Source of the DNA: Calliphora vicina
Taxonomy: Eukaryota > Arthropoda > Insecta > Diptera > Calliphoridae
NCBI RefSeq assembly: GCF_958450345.1
Contig: NC_088780.1
Coordinates: 108,078,226-108,142,225 of the forward strand
Length of the DNA: 64,000 bases
Direction of reading: 5' to 3'
Shown here: positions 62,501 through 64,000 of the stretch, in pieces
Layout: every line of letters begins with the position of its first letter
Position numbering within the stretch: the stretch's first letter is position 1
Notes under the pieces: model-generated
Database searches by the model: none
Told to the model about the DNA's origin: nothing
Seen by the model: the letters and a program-made list of their open reading frames with translations, nothing else
Position numbers and translations under genes: made by a program

Positions 62501-62825
62501 AAGTTTCAGGTGACATCTTTTGCAAATGCAATAAATGTCAATTGCAAATGTATTTCATTTAAACGGTTTTATTTGATTCAAAAAGAATACAAAAAAACAC
62601 ACAACGTAAATTACCTGCCAAGTGACAATCAATTCACTTTCACCTCCGGTTTGTACTTGAACATTGGAGGGTGCTTCGGTGGGTGCTTCTTCTTGTGTCC
62701 TCAGCACAATTGGTTCGGTGTATGGACTGCGTTCGATTTCATTAATGGCCTGCATGCGAACCAAGAATGTTGTGGCCGGTGTCAAACCCGCAACGATGGC
62801 ACTTTCACGTAAGTCACTGTCATAA
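16697..62825 (-). CDS. Dscam-family cell adhesion molecule, 3' half, 14 exons (Dscam3/Dscam4-like)
   Basis: Coding exons, 5' to 3': 62825-62615, 57814-57559, 54793-54650, 48904-48596, 45447-45292, 42167-41988, 41889-41515, 41343-41218, 35560-35245, 33377-33214, 21161-20916, 20818-20528, 19509-19309, 16989-16697. All junctions are GT-AG and the phases agree, giving about 1,088 residues and then a stop. Domain order is end of FNIII-1, FNIII-2 to -4, Ig10, FNIII-5, FNIII-6, transmembrane helix, tail. The single Ig between FNIII-4 and FNIII-5 is diagnostic of Dscam (9 Ig, 4 FNIII, Ig, 2 FNIII). Dscam proteins are homophilic receptors acting in neurite self-avoidance and synaptic targeting. The N-terminal part is outside the window. 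From memory, not checked, Dscam1 and Dscam2 differ in FNIII-5 and the tail, so I lean to Dscam3 or Dscam4 and give no symbol. Family assignment is very secure; the paralogue is not. Confidence 0.93.
16990..19308 (-). other. Intron between the last two coding exons
   Basis: It contains a DINE-like fragment (17400-17830; CTATGTCCGATCGTCTGTCT), a hairpin at about 18060-18160 (TGTTAACTAATAGTTATACT against AGTATAACTGTTAGTTAACG), and the 328-bp tandem duplication listed separately. The remainder is AT-rich with nothing recognised. Confidence 0.75.
18604..19259. repeat. perfect-looking tandem duplication, 2 x 328 bp
   Basis: TCGAATGATTCTACCTTAGT starts at 18604 and again at 18932. The following 328 bases read the same in both copies to GAAATTTGTT. 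The sequence is not coding. The open frame at 18472-18741 crosses the first copy by chance. Both copies lie in the intron just 3' of the exon ending at 19309. Confidence 0.85.
19309..19509 (-). CDS. Dscam-like cytoplasmic exon, Ser/Asn and polyGln region
   Basis: A 201-bp symmetric phase-1 exon. It begins (D)MFRPDSSTESNNDQSSPVD and continues RRMNGQRYAKDNVSSTSSAD, KRANRNRKHQQQQQINAKDS, LDRRLCP. The acceptor is ATACAG. The donor chosen, CCTG followed by GTAGTAAC, is the only nearby one matching the phase of the last exon. If it is not used, the frame continues GSNNR and stops at 19292, giving a different C-terminus. The segment is basic and low in complexity, as expected for a disordered tail. 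The 5' intron begins with a recognisable MITE at 19613. Confidence 0.8.
19510..20527 (-). other. Intron between two cytoplasmic-tail exons
   Basis: Most of the intron is the 817-bp MITE at 19613-20429. The end near the upstream exon is a TG/GTGT-rich stretch (20480-20527). No other feature seen. Confidence 0.8.
19613..20429 (+). mobile_element. MITE of the CATATGGGCAATTCCA family, most complete copy
   Basis: The termini CATATGGGCAATTCCA and TGGAATTGCCCATATG are perfect inverses. The 817-bp interior is non-coding and shared with 1220-1988 and with the broken copy at 58675-59840. The superfamily is undetermined. Confidence 0.75.
20528..20818 (-). CDS. Dscam-like cytoplasmic exon, Gly/Ser-rich, with two possible donors
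   Basis: A symmetric phase-1 exon opening DESTLSKSMTMAIGSQSGHT. It then has a Ser/Gly-rich run of about 30 residues (coordinates about 20650-20720), followed by HCESESDTSISPSTEFSNMP and TYRVPCKSRNSDGRSGV. Two in-frame donors are visible. GTGTGT after GTAG gives the end at 20528 used here, and the join reads GVDMFRPD. GTAAGT gives an end at 20564, and the join reads VPYMFRPD. They differ by 12 codons and keep the frame, so both could be used. Reading on to the stop at 20478 would add a CA-repeat-encoded tail that looks intronic. Confidence 0.82.
20819..20915 (-). other. Short intron, 97 bp
   Basis: An intron between the EISPYATF exon and the Gly/Ser-rich exon, with donor GTAAGT and acceptor TTTACAG. 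No element is inside. Confidence 0.85.
20916..21161 (-). CDS. Dscam-like cytoplasmic exon with EISPYATF motif
   Basis: A 246-bp symmetric phase-1 exon, acceptor ATAATAG and donor GTAAGT. It starts EMYEISPYATFSVNGGRTGA and continues with PAKTPTRGVAASPMDYTMQF, KTFGHPEGENLNATAYPLLP and SSGFGHVKSKSSWHKQRYYN. The (E)ISPYATF motif is a hallmark of insect Dscam tails. Pro-rich stretches (GAPAKTP, YPLLPSSG) and the tyrosines at MYEI, PYATF, DYTM and RYYN are candidate adaptor sites (inference). The open frame reaching 21321 reads through the 5' intron. A 12-kb intron separates this exon from the membrane exon. Confidence 0.93.
22843..23911. mobile_element. 1.07-kb element with about 90-bp inverted ends
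   Basis: TTATAGGCATTTCAAAATTT at the left mirrors AAATTTTGAAATGCCTATAA at the right. Further in, GGGCGCACTTTTGGAC mirrors GTCCAAAAGTGCGCC. The left arm carries a local duplication of CTTGGACCGCTTTTTAAAAA that the right arm lacks. No coding frame. Confidence 0.75.
24882..24890. repeat. 9-bp target site duplication, left
   Basis: CAAAAGGTG, repeated exactly at 32864-32872 on the other side of the element. Confidence 0.85.
25145..28870 (+). repeat. 172-bp tandem array, left arm, about 21.7 units
   Basis: The unit start TGGACAAACTAAGATAGATG recurs at 25317, 25489, 25661 and so on, always 172 bases apart. The first unit has TATGATAGATGACAGG variants. Units differ at a few diagnostic sites: AGTCACC/ATTCACC/ATTCTCC, CCTCGGAAG/CCTTGGAAAAA/CCTTGGAACAA, and CATTTT/TAATTTT. 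The variants recur in a partly regular order. The array stops inside a unit at TTTTTAAT before the core. Confidence 0.95.
28931..28975. repeat. (TA)n microsatellite
   Basis: About 22 TA units in the core of the Foldback-like element, continuing at 29501-29532 after the MITE. The MITE therefore inserted into a TA run and split it. Confidence 0.9.
28976..29500 (+). mobile_element. mariner-like MITE, complete copy, 525 bp
   Basis: CAGTGGTGGCCACCAATTTA begins after TA, and TAAATTCCTGGCCACCACTG ends before TA. The termini are inverted repeats of about 28 bp. TA target duplication and CAGTGG..CCACTG ends fit Tc1/mariner. The open frames at 29218-29694 are within it or span it and are not genes. 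Confidence 0.85.
29841..30545 (+). mobile_element. inverted-repeat element nested in the Foldback core
   Basis: ATCGCATAATCTGACAAGAG and TTTGTCAGATATAAATGTGC are mirrored by GCACATTTATATCAGACAAA and CTTGTCCGATTATGCGAT. The left side has CAGTGGTTCC before the stem, which the right side lacks. A second, inner pair (GCGATACCCACTTTTTCG with AGTGGGTATCGCA) is at 30347-30432. Non-coding, probably mariner-related. Confidence 0.7.
30608..31277 (-). pseudogene. Ulp1/C48-like cysteine protease of the Foldback-like element, frameshifted
   Basis: Two overlapping minus-strand frames (31277-30942 and 30976-30608) cover one protein. The first has SSHYTIIYFN (His at residue 71) and QYIDPQ (Asp at residue 88). 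The second has YKQFDGYNCGVICCQF (Gln 26, Cys 32). His-Asp-Gln-Cys in this order and setting is the catalytic core of C48 (Ulp1/SENP) proteases. The second frame ends in a C-x2-C, C-x2-C, H-C, C-x2-C cluster (residues 76-118), resembling a PHD/RING-type finger. The frames differ by one base in an A-rich run near 30962, an indel. The first ATG lies in the last 172-bp unit of the right arm. At 111 and 122 residues it is shorter than transposon proteins with such a domain, so the N-terminal part is probably lost. Confidence 0.72.
31268..32612 (-). repeat. 172-bp tandem array, right arm, about 7.8 units, inverted
   Basis: The same unit as the left arm in opposite orientation, carrying the same diagnostic variants. 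One unit, near 32150, lacks about 15 bp (TTTTCAAAATAGTCAG in place of the usual longer A-rich run). The outermost unit has the TATGATAGATGACAGG variants that mark the outermost left unit. Confidence 0.93.
32864..32872. repeat. 9-bp target site duplication, right
   Basis: CAAAAGGTG, the partner of 24882-24890. Its presence dates the insertion to a single event. Confidence 0.85.
33214..33377 (-). CDS. Dscam-like exon: membrane exit and start of the cytoplasmic tail
   Basis: A 164-bp exon, phase 2 in and phase 1 out, acceptor CCCTTAG and donor GTAAGT. It reads IALTIKHRRTLCGPMTEGYE, SRTLPGDYKEDHDNRRNQQV and YSASPVKTVDKGNES. The first four residues finish the helix. KHRR is the positively charged stop-transfer cluster that places the C-terminus in the cytoplasm. 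GYESR, GDYKED and VYSAS are tyrosine contexts that could be phosphorylated (inference). The open frame upstream of 33377 is intron rich in CA/TG. Confidence 0.9.
33378..35244 (-). other. Intron splitting the transmembrane helix
   Basis: It contains a DINE-like fragment in inverse orientation (about 34240-34510, with AGACGGACAGACGGATGGAC) and the palindrome at 34511-35033. The first 200 bases after the membrane exon hold CA/TG-rich sequence. 33560-34230 shows nothing recognised. Confidence 0.75.
34511..35033. mobile_element. palindromic MITE, 523 bp, arms over 100 bp
   Basis: ATTAGAGTTAGTTT mirrors AATTAACTCTAAT at the outer ends. TTTCTGAAGGTTTTTGCGTA and TTGTGGTGGTTCAATGCACC mirror GGTGCGTTGAACCACCACAA and TACGCAAAAACCTTCAGAAA. 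The arms are over 90 per cent alike by eye, so the copy is young. Confidence 0.8.
35245..35560 (-). CDS. Dscam-like exon: end of FNIII-6, stalk and most of the transmembrane helix
   Basis: A 316-bp exon, phase 1 in and phase 2 out. It begins DIRWTVVTSDISNAEENREN and completes FNIII-6 with FLPAKWYQLRISATNDAGKT. A low-complexity juxtamembrane stalk follows (IPPPSVFPSENDLMNNLINA). WLSTLIVIVIITVAIIT then starts the single membrane-spanning helix, which is interrupted by the GTAAGT donor and finished in the next exon. Splitting the helix between exons is unlike the phase-1 joins elsewhere. The acceptor is TTTGTAG. Confidence 0.93.
35561..41217 (-). other. 5.7-kb intron in FNIII-6
   Basis: A possible degenerate inverted-repeat element spans about 36600-37640 (AAAACCGTTTTCAAAGATTT against its rough inverse near 37500). 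A DINE-like second-family end lies near 40230-40340. The rest, about 35600-36590 and 37640-40200, is AT-rich with no recognised feature. The short minus-strand frames at 39975-40314 show no domain. Confidence 0.65.
41218..41343 (-). CDS. Dscam-like exon: first half of FNIII-6
   Basis: A 126-bp symmetric phase-1 exon too short to stand out as an open frame. It reads ASQAPNSNELIATNASCVNL, KLSAWNNGGCPIHHFSIEHR and PLG. The W.NGGCP...F..E.R motif is the conserved strand C/C' region of Dscam FNIII-6. It is bounded by acceptor TTTTAG and donor GTAAGT, with a 171-bp intron separating it from the FNIII-5 exon. One sequon (NAS) is visible. Confidence 0.93.
41344..41514 (-). other. Intron, 171 bp
   Basis: A short intron between FNIII-5 and FNIII-6 exons, donor GTAAGA and acceptor TTTTAG. 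No element. Confidence 0.85.
41515..41889 (-). CDS. Dscam-like exon: end of Ig10 and all of FNIII-5
   Basis: A 375-bp symmetric phase-1 exon, the longest in the window. It begins VEGSLSGNYTCTANNLFGSD, which supplies the F-strand cysteine (YTC.A.N..G) that closes the Ig10 disulfide. The linker QYQVIAMKPPASPQ leads into FNIII-5: SIRVSWDPPDDGGAPLQGYS, ISYRVAGETWS, YTITGLKCGNQYIIKMSAHN and GDGVSSEEINVWTKGK. The donor GTAAGA follows KGK plus one base. The 98-bp intron on its 5' side is among the shortest in the gene. The DPPDDGGAPLQGY segment is unlike the Dscam1/2 forms I remember. Confidence 0.95.
41890..41987 (-). other. Intron, 98 bp, within Ig10
   Basis: A short intron splitting Ig10 between its two cysteines, donor GTAAGA and acceptor TGTATAG. 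No element. Confidence 0.85.
41988..42167 (-). CDS. Dscam-like exon: Ig10, N-terminal part
   Basis: A 180-bp symmetric phase-1 exon between acceptor TTTACAG and donor GTAAGA. It reads APARIASFGQLVRKAVGTAL, then ILECLAVGNPTPRARWL. ARI.SFG begins the Ig domain of Dscam that interrupts the FNIII series. The B-strand cysteine (LECLAVGNPTP) and the C-strand Trp (ARWL) are present, followed by the D-E region ending NLKIH. The partner cysteine is in the next exon. Confidence 0.93.
42261..42492. mobile_element. MITE, 232 bp, with TCGC..CTCTAAAGAGAGTC ends
   Basis: TCGCACTCGGTTACTCTAAA and GAGAGTCACTCAAAATTT are the imperfect inverse of AAATTTTGAGTTGACTCTCT and TTAGAGCGA. Part of the interior (GAAAGTTGAAGACGGATACA) also occurs in the MITE at 19613-20429, so the two families share an internal segment. 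Confidence 0.7.
43902..44511. mobile_element. DNA transposon remnant with AGAGATGCYAA ends and nested palindrome
   Basis: It starts AGAGATGCCAAACGGGGAAT and ends GTCCCGATTAGCATCTCT. A short frame near 44000-44130 (about ELEQNENISIAKRYRIR) may be coding residue but has no recognisable domain. At about 44148-44447 a second palindrome is nested: GGCTGGGTCGATTT mirrors AAATCGTCCCACCC, and AGGTCTAAAATCAAATCCTA mirrors TAGGATTTGATTTTAGACCT. Confidence 0.6.
45292..45447 (-). CDS. Dscam-like exon: second half of FNIII-4
   Basis: A 156-bp symmetric phase-1 exon. The translation is SHMVRVDESGYPVTYEARGL, AENQMYEFWVSASTSVGEGE, then PTSVVAQATNTR. YEARGL...YEFWV.AST.VGEGE is the E-to-G strand signature of Dscam FNIII-4, and the following TTNR-like linker leads into Ig10. 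The donor is GTAAGT. The acceptor (ATTCCAG at about 45448) has a weak pyrimidine tract, but it is the only one giving the required phase. The T-rich run at 45500-45515 lies just upstream in the intron. Confidence 0.9.
45907..46658 (-). mobile_element. pogo-like element inserted in the minisatellite, 752 bp
   Basis: The ends GAGTAAGTTCGGGTAAT and ATTACCCGAACTTACTC are exact inverses, and TA flanks both (45905-45906, 46659-46660). Removing the element and one TA restores a normal minisatellite unit. It carries the short transposase-like frame at 46161-46325. Confidence 0.85.
46161..46325 (-). pseudogene. pogo/CENP-B-like transposase N-terminal remnant, 54 codons
   Basis: The frame starts ATG at 46325 and reads MPKKCEIRKWAAEDLKKSIY, then QSFNVSYEAKNVLQNL, and stops at 46161. 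The start resembles the N-terminus of pogo/Tigger transposases (basic start, W..EDL..AI, then a helix-turn-helix). It is far shorter than a full transposase of roughly 500 residues and lacks any DDE part. The assignment comes from the motif and the TA-flanked ends. A non-pogo origin is possible. Confidence 0.5.
47574..47894 (+). mobile_element. complete non-autonomous Helitron, 321 bp
   Basis: It starts TCTTATATATAAATAGGCCA after an A and ends with CTAG before a T. The hairpin GTGGTC..GACCAC lies nine bases before CTAG. These are all the expected Helitron features (A|TC...CTRR|T). It also holds the uninterrupted version of the sequence into which the element at 7923-9399 jumped in a sister copy. 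Confidence 0.85.
48596..48904 (-). CDS. Dscam-like exon: end of FNIII-3 and first half of FNIII-4
   Basis: A 309-bp symmetric phase-1 exon between acceptor TTTGCAG and donor GTAAGT. Residues 1-55 (LETYLHTLHKATNYSIRVLA, then YTATGDGIASQPLYCQTEDD) complete FNIII-3 with the usual L..ATNYSI.V.A..GDG motif. Residues 56-103 start FNIII-4 with VPDAPASIK, SILISWLPPRNRNGIITHYT and VYSREAGRKGQAK. The CQTEDDVPDAP linker is typical of Dscam. The predicted protein carries directly into the exon at 45447. Confidence 0.94.
49769..50416 (+). mobile_element. DINE-1/INE-1-like non-autonomous Helitron, near-complete copy
   Basis: It starts with the subterminal hairpin TATACCCTTCACC...GAGAAGGGTATA and contains TTTTCCGACCCTATAAAGTA, GAGTCGATTAAGCCATGTCC and GTCTGTCTG, the phrases known for DINE-1. 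It ends with the hairpin ATTCGGCATAGCCGAAT, then ATAGCTTTCTTG before TTTT. It is the best guide to the fragments elsewhere in the window. Confidence 0.8.
50667..51110 (+). mobile_element. DINE-like repeat, second family
   Basis: It starts CAGTAAGAAAGTATGGTCGA, a TCGAGCAAGCCCGA hairpin, then AGCTATGACTAATTATGGAC and GGCAGACGGACGGACGGAAG before the right end. It is collinear with 55313-55917. Confidence 0.65.
51762..52220. repeat. direct repeat of about 130 bp at about 325-bp spacing
   Basis: ATGGGCTTTTTTGGGAAAAA, then AATACGGCCCTTTTTACAAG and TCCAACTTTGGATGCGTA occur at 51780-51893 and again from about 52105. The spacer includes a CAACTAATAGAGATAACCTA segment. Non-coding, probably an old transposon with a duplicated end. 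Confidence 0.7.
52490..53960. repeat. decayed minisatellite related to 45690-47510
   Basis: Phrases such as CCTATGATTGAAACGAAATT, GGACTATTTAAAAAACTGCG and GACCTACGATTGAAGATAAA recur at 35-45 bp spacing. Divergence is much greater than in the younger array. A MITE-like palindrome interrupts it at 53164. Confidence 0.6.
53164..53342. mobile_element. palindromic MITE, 179 bp
   Basis: CCAATGAATTATTTGATTTG and TTTAAGATAATGAAAATCAT are mirrored by ATGATTTTCATTATCTTAAA and AAATCAAATAATTCACTGG. It inserted into the decayed minisatellite. Confidence 0.8.
54650..54793 (-). CDS. Dscam-like exon: first half of FNIII-3
   Basis: A 144-bp symmetric phase-1 exon. It reads VPEAAPQHVNCTALSSQSLK, then ISWLEPPLQFHGGIIQGYKI, then LYRPIVNQ. 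SSQSL..SW and GGIIQGYKI are the strand B and C signatures of a Dscam FNIII module. The acceptor is ATAATAG and the donor GTGAGT. The upstream extension of the open frame toward 54836 is intronic. The second half of this module is in the next exon, over 5.7 kb away. Confidence 0.93.
54794..57558 (-). other. 2.8-kb intron between FNIII-2 and FNIII-3
   Basis: It contains the DINE-like second-family copy at 55313-55917 and an (ATT)n tract at about 57492-57520. The other stretches (54800-55300 and 55920-57490) show nothing recognised. Confidence 0.75.
55313..55917 (+). mobile_element. DINE-like repeat, second family, long copy
   Basis: It starts ACAAGTAAGAAAGTATAGTC and ends CCCCACTATGGTCGGGTATA. 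The interior has CGGACAGACAGGCGGACGGA, TAATCGACTCAGAAAGTGAT and GCACGTTACAAATATCAGCA, all found in the other copies. The ACAAGTAAG start is shared with the inverse 3' end of the DINE-1-like copies, so the two families may have the same terminus. Confidence 0.65.
57559..57814 (-). CDS. Dscam-like exon: rest of FNIII-2
   Basis: A 256-bp exon that no long open frame reveals, because it is open only between its splice sites. It has acceptor CCCAG and donor GTAAGT. The translation begins IPPRESWNGELIGYTVNC, the PP..WNGELIGY motif of strands B-C in Dscam FNIII-2, and continues through RGLRKYTRYAVTVRALNSFG to GTTAEG. It therefore completes the module begun in the upstream exon. It starts in phase 0 and ends in phase 1. 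A short NCSEEK segment includes one possible N-glycosylation sequon. The intron on its 5' side carries a hAT remnant and a large palindrome. Confidence 0.93.
58694..59470 (+). mobile_element. hAT-like remnant, copy 3, nested in a MITE
   Basis: It starts CGTTAATCGGTTAACCAATT and ends ATTGAATACCCTAATA. It has the same edge sequences as 4086-4965 and 6669-7452, in opposite orientation. It carries the transposase end at 59070-59234. Confidence 0.65.
59070..59234 (+). pseudogene. hAT transposase C-terminal remnant, 54 codons
   Basis: The frame from ATG 59070 reads MEDFICLEKTKKITDKLDIL, YLVLLSISPTSTISVRVFSK and SSFIKTKENYLLFG, then stops. LLSI.PTS..S.RVFS is the hAT dimerisation (hATC) motif, here with Val in place of the usual Glu before Arg. 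The copy at 4086-4965 keeps ISERVFS. Only the C-terminal part of a protein of about 600 residues is left. Confidence 0.7.
60289..61370. mobile_element. palindromic element of the TATGGGGSATTTCATG family, 1082 bp
   Basis: The ends TATGGGGCATTTCATGTCAA and TTGACATGAAATGCCCCATA are exact inverses. The arms match for about 350 bp (for example TCGATGTCTTCCGATCGGGA and its inverse near 61315). Inside is a direct repeat, CTTAGTGGGATGCGAGTG, at 60702 and 60890. It split a DINE-like copy at TATA. The open frame at 61279-61575 is not a gene. Confidence 0.85.
62615..62825 (-). CDS. Dscam-like exon: end of FNIII-1 and start of FNIII-2
   Basis: First exon of the gene in the window (211 bp). It opens after an acceptor at 62826-62827 with one base completing a codon, then runs to VTWQ, where a GTAA donor follows (phase 0). 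Residues 1-35 hold the last strands of an FNIII module (AGLTPATTFLVRMQAINEIE, with the F-strand pattern). The linker EEAPTEAPSNVQVQ then starts the next module, which ends at the conserved Trp of strand B. The exon before it, carrying the rest of FNIII-1, is not in the window. An antisense open frame on the plus strand at 62510-62812 is its shadow. Confidence 0.88.
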
Positions 62826-64000
62826 CTGAGTGATAAAATCGAAAGAAAAAATGTAAAAAGAAATGCAAGCGATAAAATTTTATAAATATTTATAAGGAGT
62901 CATACAAATGTTAAATAATATCAACGTAAAGGGGTTAATTGATAATTTGTTTAATAGGTTTATTCAATTAAAAATTGTTAACCAAAGTATATTTAATAAA
63001 ATTACTAAGAATGGAGTATATGTATATGGAGATTTTTTAAACTTTATTCAGCTTTAAATTTGTATGAGATTAAAAATAATTACTCTCTCCAATTTTATGG
63101 CTGACACGACAACAAAATACATCGATTTACATACATGTATTTTGTTGCTTCAACATTTTTATCGTATATCTCTAACGAACATTCAAAAATCACGGGTCAG
63201 GAGTTTGAAGAATATCACTTTAATCTTATTATAGATCACCTATTTTAAATATAGAAAATTCAACTTCAGATTTCTTAAATAACCTATAATCACATTTGTA
63301 AAACAAACTTGACCGATAACACAGGTCAACAGCAAAAAAAGGCTTCACAAAAAGCCATATATATTTCATGGCTACCTATGTACAAAAATGGTAAGATTTT
63401 TTTTAAATTTTAAGTAAAACAAGTAAGAGATCTATATTCTGCTGTGCCGAATCTTATATACCCTTCACCAAATTATACTTCAAAATAAAAATTTTAAATA
63501 TTTTTGGTAAACAAAATTTATTTTTTTTGTAGTTTTTTCATTTATTGAAAAAAAAAATTTTTTTTGAATTGTTTTTTTTTAAATTTTCAAATTTTTTTTT
63601 TTAATTTTTCAAATTAAAAATAAATTAAATTTAAAATAAAATTTTTTTTTTTTAATTTTTTTTTTGTGAAAAAAAATTAGGGTTAAAAAATATTTTTTCC
63701 GATTTTGACCCATTGTAGGTCCAACTTACTAAGGTCTTATATACGTCGTTGCAAAGGACTTTGAAATATCTATCATAAGATATCCATATTGTCTATAGTT
63801 AATGACTTAGTAATCCAGATATAGGTCAAAAATCGAGGTTGTCCTGGTTTTTTCCTCATATCTCAGACATTTGTGGGCCTATTTTGCTGATTTTAAACAG
63901 CAAACTTCTCGAAAGCATGTCTGATAGAATTATTGAAGATTTGGATCCCGAAGATATCAGGGGTCTTCAGAAAATTGATTTCAACAGACAGATAGACGGA
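62826..64000 (-). other. Intron 5' of the FNIII-1/2 exon, running off the window
   Basis: No exon is seen. 62830-63400 is AT-rich, with an inverted pair ACAAAATACATCGATTTACA / TACATGTATTTTGTTG around 63112-63147. A DINE-like copy follows. Confidence 0.7.
63418..64000 (-). mobile_element. DINE-1/INE-1-like Helitron, cut by the window edge
   Basis: The plus strand starts ACAAGTAAGAGATCTATATT, CTGCTGTGCCGAATCTTATA and TACCCTTCACCAAATTATAC, the inverse of the 3' end at 50416. It continues to AATCCAGATATAGGTCAAAA and TTCAACAGACAGATAGACGG at the edge. Confidence 0.75.

Larger units (their letters stand above)
57815..62614 (-). other. 4.8-kb intron inside FNIII-2
   Basis: It contains three stacked transposon events: the MITE copy at 58675-59840 broken by the hAT-like element, a DINE-like copy (about 59985-60288 and 61371-61460) broken by the palindrome at 60289-61370, and T/A-rich flanks. 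57830-58670 and 61470-62610 show little beyond AT-rich sequence, though a decayed DINE-like segment is possible at about 61500-62090. Confidence 0.75.

Noticed and set aside
62510..62812. Plus-strand 100-codon open frame
   Set aside because: It is antisense to the FNIII exon at 62615-62825, which has clear domain motifs and splice sites.
1..64000. tRNA or rRNA genes, retroviral or LINE reverse transcriptase
   Set aside because: I looked for cloverleaf arms, A/B box pairs and YxDD-type motifs in the frames and saw none that I could support.

Overview
The window is AT-rich eukaryotic DNA from a higher fly. A calyptrate such as a blow fly or house-fly relative is my inference. It rests on the compact GT-AG exons, the dense DINE-1/INE-1-like Helitron debris and the abundant short palindromic DNA transposons. 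There is one recognisable host gene, on the minus strand: the 3' half of a Dscam-family cell-adhesion gene. I found 14 coding exons between 62825 and 16697, joined by consensus splice sites in consistent phase. They encode about 1,088 residues: the end of FNIII-1, FNIII-2, -3 and -4, Ig10, FNIII-5 and -6, one transmembrane helix and a long cytoplasmic tail. The nine N-terminal Ig domains and most of FNIII-1 should lie beyond the right edge. Which Dscam paralogue this is remains unsettled. The tail and FNIII-5 do not look like what I remember of Drosophila Dscam1 or Dscam2, so a Dscam3/Dscam4-type gene is more likely.

Layout: 1-16.2 kb is the 3' flank, with no credible host gene and many nested repeats (DINE-like, hAT-like, mariner-like, Helitron, palindromic MITEs). 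16.7-21.2 kb holds the last four coding exons of the cytoplasmic tail. 21.2-33.2 kb is one 12-kb intron that contains the most striking object here. This is a 7,973-bp Foldback-like element (24891-32863) with perfectly matching outer ends and a 9-bp target duplication. Its long inverted repeats are built from 172-bp tandem units, about 22 on the left and about 8 on the right. Its core carries a broken Ulp1/C48-type cysteine protease gene with a cysteine-rich zinc-finger-like tail. 33.2-62.8 kb holds the transmembrane, FNIII and Ig exons, separated by introns full of transposon remnants and a degenerate ~37-bp minisatellite. 62.8-64 kb is intron.

The encoded protein is a single-pass neuronal adhesion receptor: the FNIII/Ig stalk lies outside the cell, and the tail carries tyrosine motifs, low-complexity Gly/Ser/Gln segments and a C-terminal class II-like PDZ ligand. 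Three tail exons are symmetric phase-1 exons, so skipping any of them keeps the frame. The mobile elements have no visible role in the gene, but several are long inverted repeats inside introns and would form double-stranded RNA in the pre-mRNA.
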